Below are positions 31,831 through 41,843 of a stretch of 64,000 nucleotides of DNA, piece after piece. A program made the position numbers and the translations under genes. This stretch comes from Flavobacterium phycosphaerae. Lineage in GTDB: Bacteria > Bacteroidota > Bacteroidia > Flavobacteriales > Flavobacteriaceae. The stretch is from positions 1,332,501 to 1,396,500 of the forward strand of contig NZ_JAAATZ010000001.1 of the NCBI RefSeq assembly GCF_010119235.1, in the 5' to 3' direction. The notes beneath the pieces were generated by a model that made no database searches, was not told where the DNA came from, and saw only the letters and a program-made list of their open reading frames with translations. Positions within the stretch are counted from its first letter, which is position 1. Every line of letters begins with the position of its first letter.

Positions 31831-33240
31831 ATGTCGTCTCATTACGAAGCACCCATTAGAAAACCCTTAGTTATAGGTGATAAATCATATCACGATGTAA
31901 CTGTAGATGTAGCTGCTCCAGTAGAAGGAAGAGCCAATAAACAGTGGTGGACTGTATTTTCTATCGCATTAATAGCTTTCCTTTGGGGAATTGGTTGTAT
32001 TGTCTACACCGTCTCAACCGGTATCGGTTCTTGGGGATTAAACAAAACAGTAGGTTGGGCTTGGGATATCACCAATTTCGTTTGGTGGGTAGGTATCGGT
32101 CACGCCGGAACGCTTATCTCTGCCGTACTATTATTATTCCGCCAAAGATGGAGAATGGCGATTAACCGTTCTGCAGAAGCGATGACCATCTTCTCGGTAA
32201 TCCAGGCAGGTTTATTCCCAATCATTCACATGGGTCGTCCATGGTTAGCTTACTGGGTATTGCCTATTCCTAACCAATTTGGTTCTTTGTGGGTAAACTT
32301 TAACTCACCATTGTTATGGGACGTGTTTGCGATTTCAACGTATCTTTCGGTATCATTAGTATTCTGGTGGACTGGTTTATTACCTGACTTTGCGATGTTA
32401 AGAGACAGAGCCGTGACTCCTTTCACGAAAAGAATTTACTCTATCCTTTCTTTCGGATGGAGCGGAAGAGCAAAAGACTGGCAACGTTTTGAAGAGGTTT
32501 CTCTTGTATTGGCAGGTTTAGCAACTCCTCTTGTACTTTCGGTACACACTATTGTATCCTTTGACTTTGCTACTTCGGTAATCCCGGGTTGGCATACCAC
32601 TATCTTCCCGCCGTACTTCGTTGCCGGAGCGGTATTCTCAGGATTTGCGATGGTAAACACACTTTTGATCATCATGAGAAAAGTGTCAAACTTAGAAGCT
32701 TATATCACCATTCAACATATCGAGTTAATGAACATTGTAATCATGATTACAGGTTCTATTGTTGGGGTGGCTTATATCACCGAGTTATTTGTAGCTTGGT
32801 ATTCAGGAGTAGAGTATGAGCAATACGCCTTCTTGAACAGAGCAACCGGTCCTTACTGGTGGGCTTACTGGTCGATGATGACTTGTAACGTATTCTCACC
32901 TCAGTTCATGTGGTTCAAAAAATTAAGAACCAGTATCATGTTCTCTTTCATCATTTCGATTGTAGTAAATATTGGGATGTGGTTTGAGCGTTTCGTAATC
33001 ATCGTAACCTCATTACACAGAGATTATCTTCCATCATCATGGACGATGTTCCAACCCACATTCATCGATATTGGAATCTTCATCGGTACCATTGGTTTCT
33101 TCTTTGTATTATTCCTTTTATACGCCAGAACATTCCCAGTGATTGCTCAAGCAGAGGTTAAAACAATTTTGAAATCGTCAGGAGAAAATTTCAAAAGACA
33201 AAGAGAATTAGAAGGTCATAATCATTCAGATAAACATTAA
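31831..33240 (+). CDS. actC: Alternative complex III membrane subunit ActC (NrfD-like)
   Basis: This 469-residue polytopic protein has about ten membrane helices and belongs to the NrfD/PsrC family. Conserved stretches include WGIGCIVYTVSTGIGSWGL, FVWWVGIGHAGTLISAVL and FPIIHMGRPWLAYWVLPIP. ActC contains one of the two quinol-binding/proton-related membrane modules of alternative complex III. It lies 39 bp after actB and 8 bp before actD. Confidence 0.95.
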   Translation: MSSHYEAPIRKPLVIGDKSYHDVTVDVAAPVEGRANKQWWTVFSIALIAFLWGIGCIVYTVSTGIGSWGLNKTVGWAWDITNFVWWVGIGHAGTLISAVLLLFRQRWRMAINRSAEAMTIFSVIQAGLFPIIHMGRPWLAYWVLPIPNQFGSLWVNFNSPLLWDVFAISTYLSVSLVFWWTGLLPDFAMLRDRAVTPFTKRIYSILSFGWSGRAKDWQRFEEVSLVLAGLATPLVLSVHTIVSFDFATSVIPGWHTTIFPPYFVAGAVFSGFAMVNTLLIIMRKVSNLEAYITIQHIELMNIVIMITGSIVGVAYITELFVAWYSGVEYEQYAFLNRATGPYWWAYWSMMTCNVFSPQFMWFKKLRTSIMFSFIISIVVNIGMWFERFVIIVTSLHRDYLPSSWTMFQPTFIDIGIFIGTIGFFFVLFLLYARTFPVIAQAEVKTILKSSGENFKRQRELEGHNHSDKH

Positions 33241-33248
33241 TAATTGCT

Positions 33249-33776
33249 ATGAGTAGTAATAAAGTTATACACGCTATATACAATGATGATGATGTATTGA
33301 TGGATGCAGTTCACAAAACAAGAGCCGCTCATCATCACATTGAAGAAGTCTTTACGCCATTCCCGGTTCACGGATTGGATAAAGCTATGGGAATTGCGCC
33401 TACACGTCTAGCCATTTGTGCATTCATTTATGGATGTATCGGTTTAACAGTAGCAACCACCATGATGAATTATATCATGATTCAGGATTGGCCACAAGAT
33501 ATTGGAGGTAAACCAAGTTTTGCCTACTACAAAAACATGCCGGCTTTTATTCCGGTAATGTTTGAGATGACCGTATTTTTTGCCGCTCACTTAATGGTAA
33601 TTACCTTTTATATGAGAAGTAAATTATGGCCATTCAAACAAGCCGAAAATCCGGATGTAAGAACTACTGATGACCACTTCTTAATGGAAGTTGCCGTTAA
33701 AGACAATGAATCCGAATTAGTAAAATTCTTCGAAGCCACCGGCGCAGTAGAAGTTAAAGTAATTGATAAGCATTAA
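33249..33776 (+). CDS. actD: Alternative complex III subunit ActD (DUF3341)
   Basis: This 175-residue protein fits DUF3341: an N-terminal soluble part (VIHAIYNDDDVLMDAVHKTRA, VFTPFPVHGLDKAMGI) and two membrane helices (about 58-78 and 98-122) connected by KPSFAYYKNMPAFIPV. ActD is an accessory membrane subunit of the complex. Short spacings on both sides (8 bp each) support one polycistronic message. Confidence 0.93.
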   Translation: MSSNKVIHAIYNDDDVLMDAVHKTRAAHHHIEEVFTPFPVHGLDKAMGIAPTRLAICAFIYGCIGLTVATTMMNYIMIQDWPQDIGGKPSFAYYKNMPAFIPVMFEMTVFFAAHLMVITFYMRSKLWPFKQAENPDVRTTDDHFLMEVAVKDNESELVKFFEATGAVEVKVIDKH

Positions 33777-33784
33777 TAATAGAT

Positions 33785-34345
33785 ATGAAAAGTTTACTTA
33801 AAACAGCAGTATTATTAGGTATCATCGTTTCCTTATCCTCTTGTAAAGATAATGCGAAACCAAACTACCAATACATGCCAAACATGTATGAATCTGTGGC
33901 TTACGAAACCTATTCAGCATCTGATGCTTTCAACTCGCCTACAGGATTAAAAGGAAAAGAAGGACAATTGTCACCGGATGGTTCTATCAAAAGAGGATTT
34001 GTTCCTTATGATATACCAAACACAACAGCAGGATATGATTTGGCGAAAGCTACTTTAAAATCACCGTTAGATTCAACAGCGGTTGATATGGAAAAAGCAA
34101 AAGCGCTTTTTGATATTTATTGTGCTATTTGTCACGGTACTGCTGGTGACGGTCAAGGAAAATTAGTGAAACAACAAAAATTCTTGGGAGTTCCTAATTA
34201 CAAAGACAGACAAATTACAGAAGGAAGTGTTTTCCATGTGCAAACGTATGGTTTAAATTCAATGGGTTCTTATGCGAATCAATTGAGCCAAGAAGAACGA
34301 TGGATGGTAGCTGCTTACGTGATGGATCTTAGAAGCAAATTATAA
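33785..34345 (+). CDS. actE: Alternative complex III monohaem cytochrome c lipoprotein ActE
   Basis: This 186-residue protein has a lipoprotein signal with lipobox SLSSC (Cys20) and one haem site, CAICH at 113-117, followed by GTAGDGQGK; a Met later in GLNSMGSYANQL is the likely axial ligand. It is the membrane-tethered cytochrome that carries electrons out of the complex. The short N-terminal stretch YMPNMYESVAYETY is typical of Bacteroidota ActE proteins. Confidence 0.94.
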   Translation: MKSLLKTAVLLGIIVSLSSCKDNAKPNYQYMPNMYESVAYETYSASDAFNSPTGLKGKEGQLSPDGSIKRGFVPYDIPNTTAGYDLAKATLKSPLDSTAVDMEKAKALFDIYCAICHGTAGDGQGKLVKQQKFLGVPNYKDRQITEGSVFHVQTYGLNSMGSYANQLSQEERWMVAAYVMDLRSKL

Positions 34346-34372
34346 TTGTAGAATAAACTGATTGTTATAGAT

Positions 34373-35698
34373 ATGTATACCTTTTCAAGTAAATTAAAAA
34401 CTTTTTCATTCGTCTTAATGCTCGTTGGAGTATTGGGAATTGGGTATGGTTTTTTGACCGCACCAAAAACAATTCAAGACGTAGAAACAATACTTGCTTC
34501 TGAAAGTCATGGGCATGAAGGTGCTCATAATGCACATGCTGTTGAAAAACACGATGCCAAAGCAGAGGCTGCGCACAAAGAACATGTTGAACACGTTTTT
34601 CATCAATTACAAAATAAGCCTTGGGCTGCCCTTTACGTAGCTTGTATCTTCTTTATGTTGATTGCCATGGGAGCTTTAGCTTTCTATGCGATTCAACAAG
34701 TAGCACAAGCAGGTTGGTCTCCGGTATTATTCAGAGTAATGCAAGGGGTCACTTCGTATGTACTTCCTGGCTCTATTATCTTCTTTTTTATTTTAGTTTT
34801 ATCCGGTTTGCATTTCAATCATTTGTTTTCTTGGATGGCCGAAGGAATTACAACTAAAGGAAGCGCCAACTACGATCATATGATTGCCGGAAAAGCTGGT
34901 TACTTGAATTTCCCATTCTGGATTATCAGAGCCGCTATATTTTTAGGAGGATGGAATTTATACAGACATTTATCCAGAAAAAACTGTTTGGCACAAGATG
35001 AAGCTACTGACAACTCATTCTACAAAAAGAACTTTAAAATCTCAGCGGCATTCTTAGTATTCTTTATCGTTTCCGAGTCTATCATGTCTTGGGACTGGAT
35101 TATGTCAGTTGACGCACATTGGTTCAGTACACTTTTCGGGTGGTATGTATTTGCCAGTTTCTTTGTGAGTGGTATTACAGTTATCCAATTGGTAACAATT
35201 TATCTTAAAACTAAAGGTTATTTAGAAAACGTAAATTCAAGCCATATTCACGATTTATCAAAATTCATGTTTGGTATCAGTGTATTCTGGACGTACTTAT
35301 GGTTCTCTCAATTCATGTTGATTTGGTATGCCAATATTCCGGAAGAGGTAACTTATTTTGTTACCAGAATTAACGATTATGGTATTACTTTCTGGGGTGC
35401 CTTTGTGATGAACTTTATTTTCCCAATATTGTTATTAATCAACACCGATTTCAAACGTATCTTCTGGATTATCGTTATGGCAGGTACGATTATTTTATTC
35501 GGACATTATATTGATTTCTTCAATATGATTATGCCGGGAACAGTTGGTGACCAATGGTTCATCGGTATACCGGAAATAGCAGCAGTATTATTCTTCTTAG
35601 GATTATTCATTTTTGTAGTATTCAGCGCCTTAACAAAAGCACCGTTGGTTCCAAAACGTAATCCGTTCATCGAAGAAAGTAAACATTTTCATTATTAA
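34373..35698 (+). CDS. actF: Alternative complex III membrane subunit ActF
   Basis: This 441-residue polytopic protein has about ten membrane helices and resembles ActC distantly. The N-terminal loop after the first helix is rich in His, Ala and Glu (about residues 42-75). Landmarks include LSGLHFNHLFSWMAEG, ESIMSWDWIMSVDAHWFSTLF and GHYIDFFNMIMPG. ActF is the second quinol-oxidase-type membrane module. It is 27 bp after actE and 19 bp before coxB, so quinol oxidation and oxygen reduction genes are co-transcribed. Confidence 0.94.
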   Translation: MYTFSSKLKTFSFVLMLVGVLGIGYGFLTAPKTIQDVETILASESHGHEGAHNAHAVEKHDAKAEAAHKEHVEHVFHQLQNKPWAALYVACIFFMLIAMGALAFYAIQQVAQAGWSPVLFRVMQGVTSYVLPGSIIFFFILVLSGLHFNHLFSWMAEGITTKGSANYDHMIAGKAGYLNFPFWIIRAAIFLGGWNLYRHLSRKNCLAQDEATDNSFYKKNFKISAAFLVFFIVSESIMSWDWIMSVDAHWFSTLFGWYVFASFFVSGITVIQLVTIYLKTKGYLENVNSSHIHDLSKFMFGISVFWTYLWFSQFMLIWYANIPEEVTYFVTRINDYGITFWGAFVMNFIFPILLLINTDFKRIFWIIVMAGTIILFGHYIDFFNMIMPGTVGDQWFIGIPEIAAVLFFLGLFIFVVFSALTKAPLVPKRNPFIEESKHFHY

Positions 35699-35717
35699 TA
35701 TTTAAAGTAGATTACAA

Positions 35718-36899
35718 ATGACAACTCTTTTGGTACTTATAGTTGTAGTTTTATTGGCAGTTGCCCTATGGCAGTTAACTAAAATATTCGACTTAACACA
35801 AGTTGGTGGAAATGTGAATGACACTCAAGTGGCTAATGATAACGATAATAAAGTTAACGGTTACCTGATGTTTGGTTTCCTTGGTTTTATTTATCTAACC
35901 ACTATTTTCTGTCTTTGGAACTATAGCAAATTCCCTTTAATTGGAGATTCGGCCTCAGCGCATGGACCGGAAATCGACAATCTTATGGTAATTACTTTGG
36001 TTTTGATCTTTTTTGTTCAAACCATTACACAAGCTTTATTACACTATTTCGCTTTTAAATATAGAGGGAAACAAGGACAAAAGGCACTTTACTTTGCCGA
36101 TAATAACCGCTTAGAATTTATTTGGAGTGTTATCCCGGCTGTTGTTTTAGCAGGTTTGATTCTTTACGGATTATACGCTTGGACCAACATTATGTTTGTT
36201 GATGATAAAGATAAAGAAGATGCTATTGTTATCGAACTTTATGCACAACAGTTCAAATGGGAAGCCAGATATTCAGGTGCTGACGATGTTTTAGGAAAAG
36301 CAAACGTTAGGTATATTGAAGGAGTAAACAACCTTGGGGTTGATTTATCTGATCCAAATGCACAGGATGATTTCACTTCTACAGAATTACACATCCCTAA
36401 AGGAAAAAGAATCATTTTCAAAATGCGTTCACAAGACGTATTGCACTCAGCTTATATGCCTCACTTCAGAGCACAAATGAACTGTGTACCGGGTATGGTA
36501 ACTAATTTTTCATTCATCCCAACGGTAACAACAGCTGAGATGAGAGAGAAACCGGCTATGATTGAAAAAGTAGCTGAAATTAATGCCATCAGAGCTAAGA
36601 AAAGCCAAGCTTTAGTAGCTAGCGGACAAACAGCTTTAGACCCATACACTTTTGACTATTTGTTATTGTGTAACAAAATTTGTGGAGCTTCTCACTACAA
36701 CATGCAAATGAAAGTAGTAGTAGATACTCCGGAAGAATACCAAGCTTGGTTAAAAGAAAACGCACCAAAAACTATTGCTCAGGCAGTAAAAACAGCTGCG
36801 GCAGAAGCAAAAGCTGCTGAAAAACCGGCTACAACTAAAGATACAACTTCAGCAAAAAGCACTGACACCACAGTTGTTGCTCAAGCAGAAATGAAATAA
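35718..36899 (+). CDS. coxB: Cytochrome c oxidase subunit II
   Basis: This 393-residue protein has three hydrophobic helices (about 1-18, 50-70, 90-112) plus one at about 140-160, and a periplasmic cupredoxin domain. The CuA site is complete: DVLHSAYMPHF supplies a His, and CNKICGASHYNM supplies C-x3-C-x3-H-x2-M. The C-terminus is Ala/Lys/Thr-rich and probably disordered. It accepts electrons from cytochrome c or directly from ActE and passes them to subunit I. It lies between actF and coxA. Confidence 0.95.
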   Translation: MTTLLVLIVVVLLAVALWQLTKIFDLTQVGGNVNDTQVANDNDNKVNGYLMFGFLGFIYLTTIFCLWNYSKFPLIGDSASAHGPEIDNLMVITLVLIFFVQTITQALLHYFAFKYRGKQGQKALYFADNNRLEFIWSVIPAVVLAGLILYGLYAWTNIMFVDDKDKEDAIVIELYAQQFKWEARYSGADDVLGKANVRYIEGVNNLGVDLSDPNAQDDFTSTELHIPKGKRIIFKMRSQDVLHSAYMPHFRAQMNCVPGMVTNFSFIPTVTTAEMREKPAMIEKVAEINAIRAKKSQALVASGQTALDPYTFDYLLLCNKICGASHYNMQMKVVVDTPEEYQAWLKENAPKTIAQAVKTAAAEAKAAEKPATTKDTTSAKSTDTTVVAQAEMK

Positions 36900-36925
36900 T
36901 AAATAAAATTTAAAAGTTAACCCAT

Positions 36926-38725
36926 ATGTCAGCAGAAGCTCACAACCACGATCACGGTCACGACGAACACGAACACCACCATAAAGACACGTTCATTACT
37001 AAATACATTTTTAGTATTGATCACAAAATGATTGCTAAACAGTATTTGATTACTGGTATCATCATGGGAGTTATTGGTGTTGGAATGTCAATGCTTTTCA
37101 GAATGCAATTGGCTTGGCCGGAAGAATCATTCAAGATTTTTAATTTCCTTTTAGGCGATAAATTTGCTCCAAACGGAGTAATGTCAAATGAAATCTATTT
37201 GGCTTTAGTGACCATTCATGGTACCATCATGGTATTCTTTGTATTAACAGCAGGATTGAGCGGAACCTTTAGTAACTTGTTGATTCCGCTGCAAATCGGA
37301 GCACGAGATATGGCCTCAGGTTTCCTTAACATGATTTCCTATTGGTTATTCTTCTTGTCTAGTGTGGTTATGGTTATCTCACTATTTGTAGAGTCAGGAC
37401 CGGCTTCTGCAGGATGGACAATTTATCCGCCTTTGAGTGCTTTACCACAAGCTATTTCAGGTTCAGGTACCGGTATGACTTTATGGTTGGTTTCTATGGC
37501 GATATTCATTGCAGCGTCTTTGCTAGGTTCATTGAACTACATCGTAACGGTAATCAACTTAAGAACAAAAGGAATGTCGATGACAAGATTGCCACTTACA
37601 ATTTGGGCTTTCTTTATTACAGCTATTATTGGAGTTATTTCGTTCCCGGTATTACTTTCTGCCGCCTTGATGTTAATCATGGACAGAAGTTTCGGAACGT
37701 CTTTCTTCTTATCTGATATCTATATTGCCGGCGAAGTGTTACATTACCAAGGAGGTTCGCCAGTATTGTTTGAACACTTATTCTGGTTCTTAGGACACCC
37801 GGAGGTATACATCGTATTGTTACCGGCATTAGGAATCACTTCTGAAATTATTGCTACTAACTCTCGTAAACCTATCTTTGGTTACAGAGCGATGATTATG
37901 TCAATCATAGCCATTGCCTTCTTGTCAACAATTGTATGGGGTCACCACATGTTTATCTCAGGTATGAATCCGTTCTTAGGTTCTGTGTTTACTTTCACAA
38001 CTTTATTGATTGCGATTCCTTCTGCTGTAAAAGCCTTTAACTATATCACAACGCTATGGAAAGGTAACCTACAGTTAAACCCTGCGATGTTGTTCTCTAT
38101 CGGATTGGTTTCTACCTTCATTACCGGAGGATTAACAGGAATCATTTTAGGAGATAGTACGCTGGATATTAACGTTCACGATACGTACTTTGTGGTTGCT
38201 CACTTCCACTTGGTAATGGGTATCTCTGCACTTTACGGAATGTTTGCCGGTATTTACCACTGGTTCCCTAAAATGTTCGGAAGAATGTTGAACAAAAACT
38301 TAGGTTATGTTCACTTCTGGGTAACGGCAGTGTGTGCTTATGGAGTATTCTTCCCGATGCACTTCATCGGAATGGCAGGTTTACCAAGAAGATATTATAC
38401 CAACACCAACTTCCCGTTATTTGACGATTTACAAAACGTAAACGTTATTATTACTACGTTTGCTTTAGTAGGAGGTGCGTTCCAATTAGTATTCTTATAC
38501 AACTTCTTCAGTAGTATTTTCTACGGAAAAAGAACTGTTCAAAATCCATGGAAATCTAATACATTGGAGTGGACAGCACCAATCGAGCACATTCACGGAA
38601 ACTGGCCTGGTGAAATTCCTCACGTACACAGATGGCCTTATGACTATAGCAAACCGGGTCACGATGATGACTTCGTTCCGCAAAACGTACCTATGAAAGA
38701 AGGAGAAGAAGTGTTACACCACTAA
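36926..38725 (+). CDS. coxA: Cytochrome c oxidase subunit I
   Basis: This 599-residue haem-copper oxidase subunit has about 12 helices. Diagnostic motifs are LVTIHGTIMVFFV (haem ligand His), WFLGHPEVYIVLLP (CuB His and the cross-linked Tyr), VWGHHMFISGM (two CuB His) and HDTYFVVAHFHLVMG (haem a3 and haem a ligands). The extreme N-terminus is a His/Asp/Glu-rich segment (HNHDHGHDEHEHHH). It reduces oxygen and pumps protons. A terminator follows directly, ending the act-cox operon. Subunit III is not in this window. Confidence 0.97.
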   Translation: MSAEAHNHDHGHDEHEHHHKDTFITKYIFSIDHKMIAKQYLITGIIMGVIGVGMSMLFRMQLAWPEESFKIFNFLLGDKFAPNGVMSNEIYLALVTIHGTIMVFFVLTAGLSGTFSNLLIPLQIGARDMASGFLNMISYWLFFLSSVVMVISLFVESGPASAGWTIYPPLSALPQAISGSGTGMTLWLVSMAIFIAASLLGSLNYIVTVINLRTKGMSMTRLPLTIWAFFITAIIGVISFPVLLSAALMLIMDRSFGTSFFLSDIYIAGEVLHYQGGSPVLFEHLFWFLGHPEVYIVLLPALGITSEIIATNSRKPIFGYRAMIMSIIAIAFLSTIVWGHHMFISGMNPFLGSVFTFTTLLIAIPSAVKAFNYITTLWKGNLQLNPAMLFSIGLVSTFITGGLTGIILGDSTLDINVHDTYFVVAHFHLVMGISALYGMFAGIYHWFPKMFGRMLNKNLGYVHFWVTAVCAYGVFFPMHFIGMAGLPRRYYTNTNFPLFDDLQNVNVIITTFALVGGAFQLVFLYNFFSSIFYGKRTVQNPWKSNTLEWTAPIEHIHGNWPGEIPHVHRWPYDYSKPGHDDDFVPQNVPMKEGEEVLHH

Positions 38726-38742
38726 TCCTTTACTACTATATA

Positions 38743-38773
38743 AAAAATGCCTTTCCTATCGAAAGGCATTTTT
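38743..38773 (+). terminator. Terminator of the act-cox operon
   Basis: AAAAATGCCTTTC (38743-38755) pairs with GAAAGGCATTTTT (38761-38773) over a 5-nt loop. Confidence 0.93.
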
Positions 38774-38811
38774 ATTTGTAAGCCTTCCAATTATTTTTCT
38801 ATTTACCTAGT

Positions 38812-38862
38812 TGTGGCAAAAAGAAGTGTGGCAAAAAAATTGCCACATAAAGTTGTGCCACA
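38812..38862. promoter_or_regulatory. Concentric double palindrome of TGTGGCA half-sites, copy B
   Basis: Half-sites TGTGGCA at 38812 and 38827 and TGCCACA at 38841 and 38856 share the centre 38837, and each pair is 15 nt apart. The geometry equals that of copy A (15949-16000), but the third base pair is changed in all four half-sites (A/T to G/C). It lies between the cox terminator and ruvB, 150 nt upstream of the ruvB start. The rest of the 38726-39012 gap shows no gene. Confidence 0.65.
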
Positions 38863-39012
38863 AACTTGATTGAAAAACTTTTTCGCTATCAATACTTTGC
38901 TCAATTTTGGTTTCAATTATCAGGATTTGAAAAAATCGAAAACCGGAAAATTTCATATATTTACATCTAATTATTTAAATGCGCCACTACTGACGCTAAC
39001 CCGAGACTCGGT

Positions 39013-40035
39013 ATGAACGAAAACCTCAATCCCACCAATTCCAATTTTAATCCTGAAGAGCTCGACTTAGAAAAAAAGTTAAGACCCTTGTCTTTTGATG
39101 ATTTCACAGGGCAAGAACAAGTGTTGGACAATCTGAAGGTTTTTGTGGAAGCGGCTAATCTGAGAGATGAAGCACTTGACCATACGCTTTTTCATGGTCC
39201 GCCGGGATTGGGTAAAACGACTTTGGCTAACATTTTGGCCAATGAATTAGGCGTTGGAATTAAAATTACTTCCGGTCCTGTTTTAGATAAACCGGGAGAT
39301 TTGGCCGGGTTGCTTACTAATCTTGAAGAAAGAGATGTCTTGTTCATTGATGAAATCCATCGCTTAAGTCCGATAGTGGAAGAATATCTATACTCTGCCA
39401 TGGAAGATTTCAAGATTGATATCATGATTGAATCAGGCCCAAATGCCCGAACTGTTCAAATCAACTTGAATCCGTTTACGCTGGTTGGAGCTACCACCCG
39501 TTCAGGATTGCTGACAGCGCCTATGCGGGCTCGTTTCGGAATCCAAAGTCGACTACAATATTACAACACCGAACTGTTAACTACGATAGTCCAACGAAGT
39601 TCCAGTATTTTAAAAATGCCTATCACAATGGAAGCGGCTATTGAAATTGCCGGAAGAAGCAGAGGAACGCCTCGTATCGCCAATGCACTGCTGCGTCGTG
39701 TTCGCGATTTTGCCCAAATCAAAGGCAATGGAAAGATTGATATAGAAATTGCTCGATTTTCCTTGAAAGCCTTGCATGTGGATGCGCATGGTTTAGATGA
39801 AATGGATAACAAGATTCTGAATACTATTATCGATAAATTTAAAGGAGGGCCGGTTGGGTTATCAACCTTAGCGACGGCAGTTTCCGAAAGTGGTGAAACC
39901 ATCGAAGAAGTATACGAACCGTTCTTAATTCAGGAAGGGTTCATCATTCGCACGCCCCGCGGAAGAGAAGTAACAGAGAAAGCCTATAAACACTTAGGAA
40001 AAATTAACCCTAACATCCAAGGCGGATTGTTTTAA
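39013..40035 (+). CDS. ruvB: Holliday junction branch migration ATPase RuvB
   Basis: This 340-residue AAA+ ATPase has Walker [13 protein letters not shown], Walker [10 protein letters not shown], sensor 1 in [21 protein letters not shown], and a C-terminal winged helix ([30 protein letters not shown]). The length equals typical RuvB. It drives branch migration with RuvA, which is encoded separately at 45222. The gene follows the cox terminator and the concentric palindrome. Confidence 0.98.
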   Translation: MNENLNPTNSNFNPEELDLEKKLRPLSFDDFTGQEQVLDNLKVFVEAANLRDEALDHTLFHGPPGLGKTTLANILANELGVGIKITSGPVLDKPGDLAGLLTNLEERDVLFIDEIHRLSPIVEEYLYSAMEDFKIDIMIESGPNARTVQINLNPFTLVGATTRSGLLTAPMRARFGIQSRLQYYNTELLTTIVQRSSSILKMPITMEAAIEIAGRSRGTPRIANALLRRVRDFAQIKGNGKIDIEIARFSLKALHVDAHGLDEMDNKILNTIIDKFKGGPVGLSTLATAVSESGETIEEVYEPFLIQEGFIIRTPRGREVTEKAYKHLGKINPNIQGGLF

Positions 40036-40094
40036 CCGTTCGCTTTGAGTCTGGTTTTATGACGTATCACTTTTGGCCAACAAACAAAAATTAA

Positions 40095-40496
40095 ATGATG
40101 AGAAACATTATAGTATTGCTGCTGTTTTTTTTAATTAACGGTATGATGTTTAGCCATTATTTGGTGCCAAATATTGATAAAGAAAATAATGTTGATCAGA
40201 TGGAAAAGGCATTTTCAAAAGTAAAGCAAACTGTTCCGTCAAGTTCAAAAATTTACTTTCTTACCCGGAGCGATATCCAAGCCAATCCGGAAATTTATTA
40301 TAAAGCACAATTCCTGTTGGCACCAAGGGTTGTTGTAACTCAAAAATATGAAGACGTTCCAACAGGCAGTTATATGCTTCAGCTTCGGGATAAACATAAC
40401 GCAAGTGAAACAATTATGGGATACTCAGCACAAGAGTATCTATTAGCCGACGGAAATGAATTTTTTGAAGCCACACTTTTAAAGAAAAAACTATGA
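40095..40496 (+). CDS. Hypothetical exported/anchored protein next to a GT-C-like gene
   Basis: This 133-residue protein has an N-terminal hydrophobic segment (IIVLLLFFLINGMMF, about 4-20) that may be a signal anchor. The rest is a small soluble domain with SSKIYFLTRSDIQANPEIYYKAQFLLAPRVV and GSYMLQLRDKH. I do not recognise the family, though domains with a YYKAQFLLAP-type stretch occur beside GT-C-like membrane proteins in Bacteroidota as far as I recall. Its TGA overlaps the ATG of the next gene (ATGA, 40493-40496), which argues for a functional pair. Confidence 0.65.
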   Translation: MMRNIIVLLLFFLINGMMFSHYLVPNIDKENNVDQMEKAFSKVKQTVPSSSKIYFLTRSDIQANPEIYYKAQFLLAPRVVVTQKYEDVPTGSYMLQLRDKHNASETIMGYSAQEYLLADGNEFFEATLLKKKL

Positions 40497-41809
40497 TGGT
40501 ATTCATTTTATTGCTCGGGATTATAGCGTCCTATCTTCTGATGGATAAAAAAACGGCCATTAAAAATATAGTTCTGAAAGGCGTTTTAGCTTTTTTGTTT
40601 ACCATTGCGATGCTGTCGTTTGTTTTTGTAGTTTTTCTTTTTTTACGAATCAATTTTACTTTGTTTGAGGCTGTTTTTACGCTGGTTCCATTAGCCTATA
40701 TAATTTCAGAAATCAAGAAAGCCAAAAAAATAGCCTTTACCACGGCGCACATTTCAAATGTATCAACCCCTTTGTTGGTTGTTATCTTGGCGGGTTTATC
40801 CGTTTTTAGTTATAGGTTTTTCAATCTTTCGGTTAGGTGGGGTGATTGGGATGCTTGGGCTATCTGGTCACAGCATGCAAAATTTTTAGCAGATGGGGCA
40901 TATTTTCAAAACCTATTTACGGAGGATCTTGCCTGGACACATCCTGATTATCCGTTGTTGGTGTCCTCAATTATAGCTGTCTTTTGGAAGTCACTTGGCG
41001 TTTATTCAGCCTATGTACCTGCTGTTTTTGCCTATCTGATTGCGGTATCATTAGTGCTGACGATACTAGCCTCATTCTTTGAAAAGAAGTTTTTCGTTTT
41101 GGGCGTAAGCCTTTTTTTGATAATGAGTGGCACGTCAGTACTTTTCCCTTTTGTAACGACACAACAGGCCGATACTATTTTGGGAACTTTCATTTTAATA
41201 ACCATAGTTTTGCTGAATCATTTGCCAAATGATAAGCCCGTATTTCACTTGTTGCTTATTGGTTTTTTCGCGGCCACTTGCGGATGGATAAAAAATGAGG
41301 GATTGGCATTTTTTGCATTATTCGCTTTCTGTTTTTCAATAAAGTATTTCAGAGAAAAAAATTGGATTAAGTATTTCTTTGCCGGAGCTGCATTACCCTT
41401 GTTGGTGGTGTTGGTTTTTAAATTTACCTGTGCACCATCAAGTGATCTTGTCAATGGGCATAATGAGTATGCGACTAAAATTTTTGACTTCAGCAGATAC
41501 AAAACCATATACGATTTTGCCAGCAACTATATTGTAGAAAATTGTAAATTCCTGATGTATACCATAGTTGTAATGCTAGTTATTAATTACAGGTATTATA
41601 CTTCGTTAACTTTTGTTGTTATTTTTGGATTATTAACCGTTTACTTCTTTACTTATGTATTGACGCCAAATGATTTGACTTGGCATCTAACCACTTCGCT
41701 ATACAGACTTATCCATCAGGTATTCCCTGTATTGTTGTACTCCTTGTTTTTTTCTGCAAGCGAAAAATGGTCGGTAAAACGGCTTATTTCTTTCAAACTG
41801 AAAAGATAA
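40493..41809 (+). CDS. Polytopic membrane protein, GT-C glycosyltransferase-like
   Basis: This 438-residue protein has about ten membrane helices. The largest early loop reads [18 protein letters not shown] followed by [12 protein letters not shown]. An acidic residue in the first extracytoplasmic loop with a nearby WTHPDYP stretch is a GT-C-like layout, as in PMT/ArnT-type enzymes, though the family is not certain. The C-terminus is basic and cytoplasmic ([14 protein letters not shown]). It is coupled to the preceding hypothetical gene and separated from queG by 34 bp. Its probable role is transfer of a sugar from a lipid carrier; the acceptor is unknown. Confidence 0.6.
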   Translation: MMVFILLLGIIASYLLMDKKTAIKNIVLKGVLAFLFTIAMLSFVFVVFLFLRINFTLFEAVFTLVPLAYIISEIKKAKKIAFTTAHISNVSTPLLVVILAGLSVFSYRFFNLSVRWGDWDAWAIWSQHAKFLADGAYFQNLFTEDLAWTHPDYPLLVSSIIAVFWKSLGVYSAYVPAVFAYLIAVSLVLTILASFFEKKFFVLGVSLFLIMSGTSVLFPFVTTQQADTILGTFILITIVLLNHLPNDKPVFHLLLIGFFAATCGWIKNEGLAFFALFAFCFSIKYFREKNWIKYFFAGAALPLLVVLVFKFTCAPSSDLVNGHNEYATKIFDFSRYKTIYDFASNYIVENCKFLMYTIVVMLVINYRYYTSLTFVVIFGLLTVYFFTYVLTPNDLTWHLTTSLYRLIHQVFPVLLYSLFFSASEKWSVKRLISFKLKR

Positions 41810-41843
41810 ATTTTTTCCACAAAGGATAAGAAGTTTACCCCAA

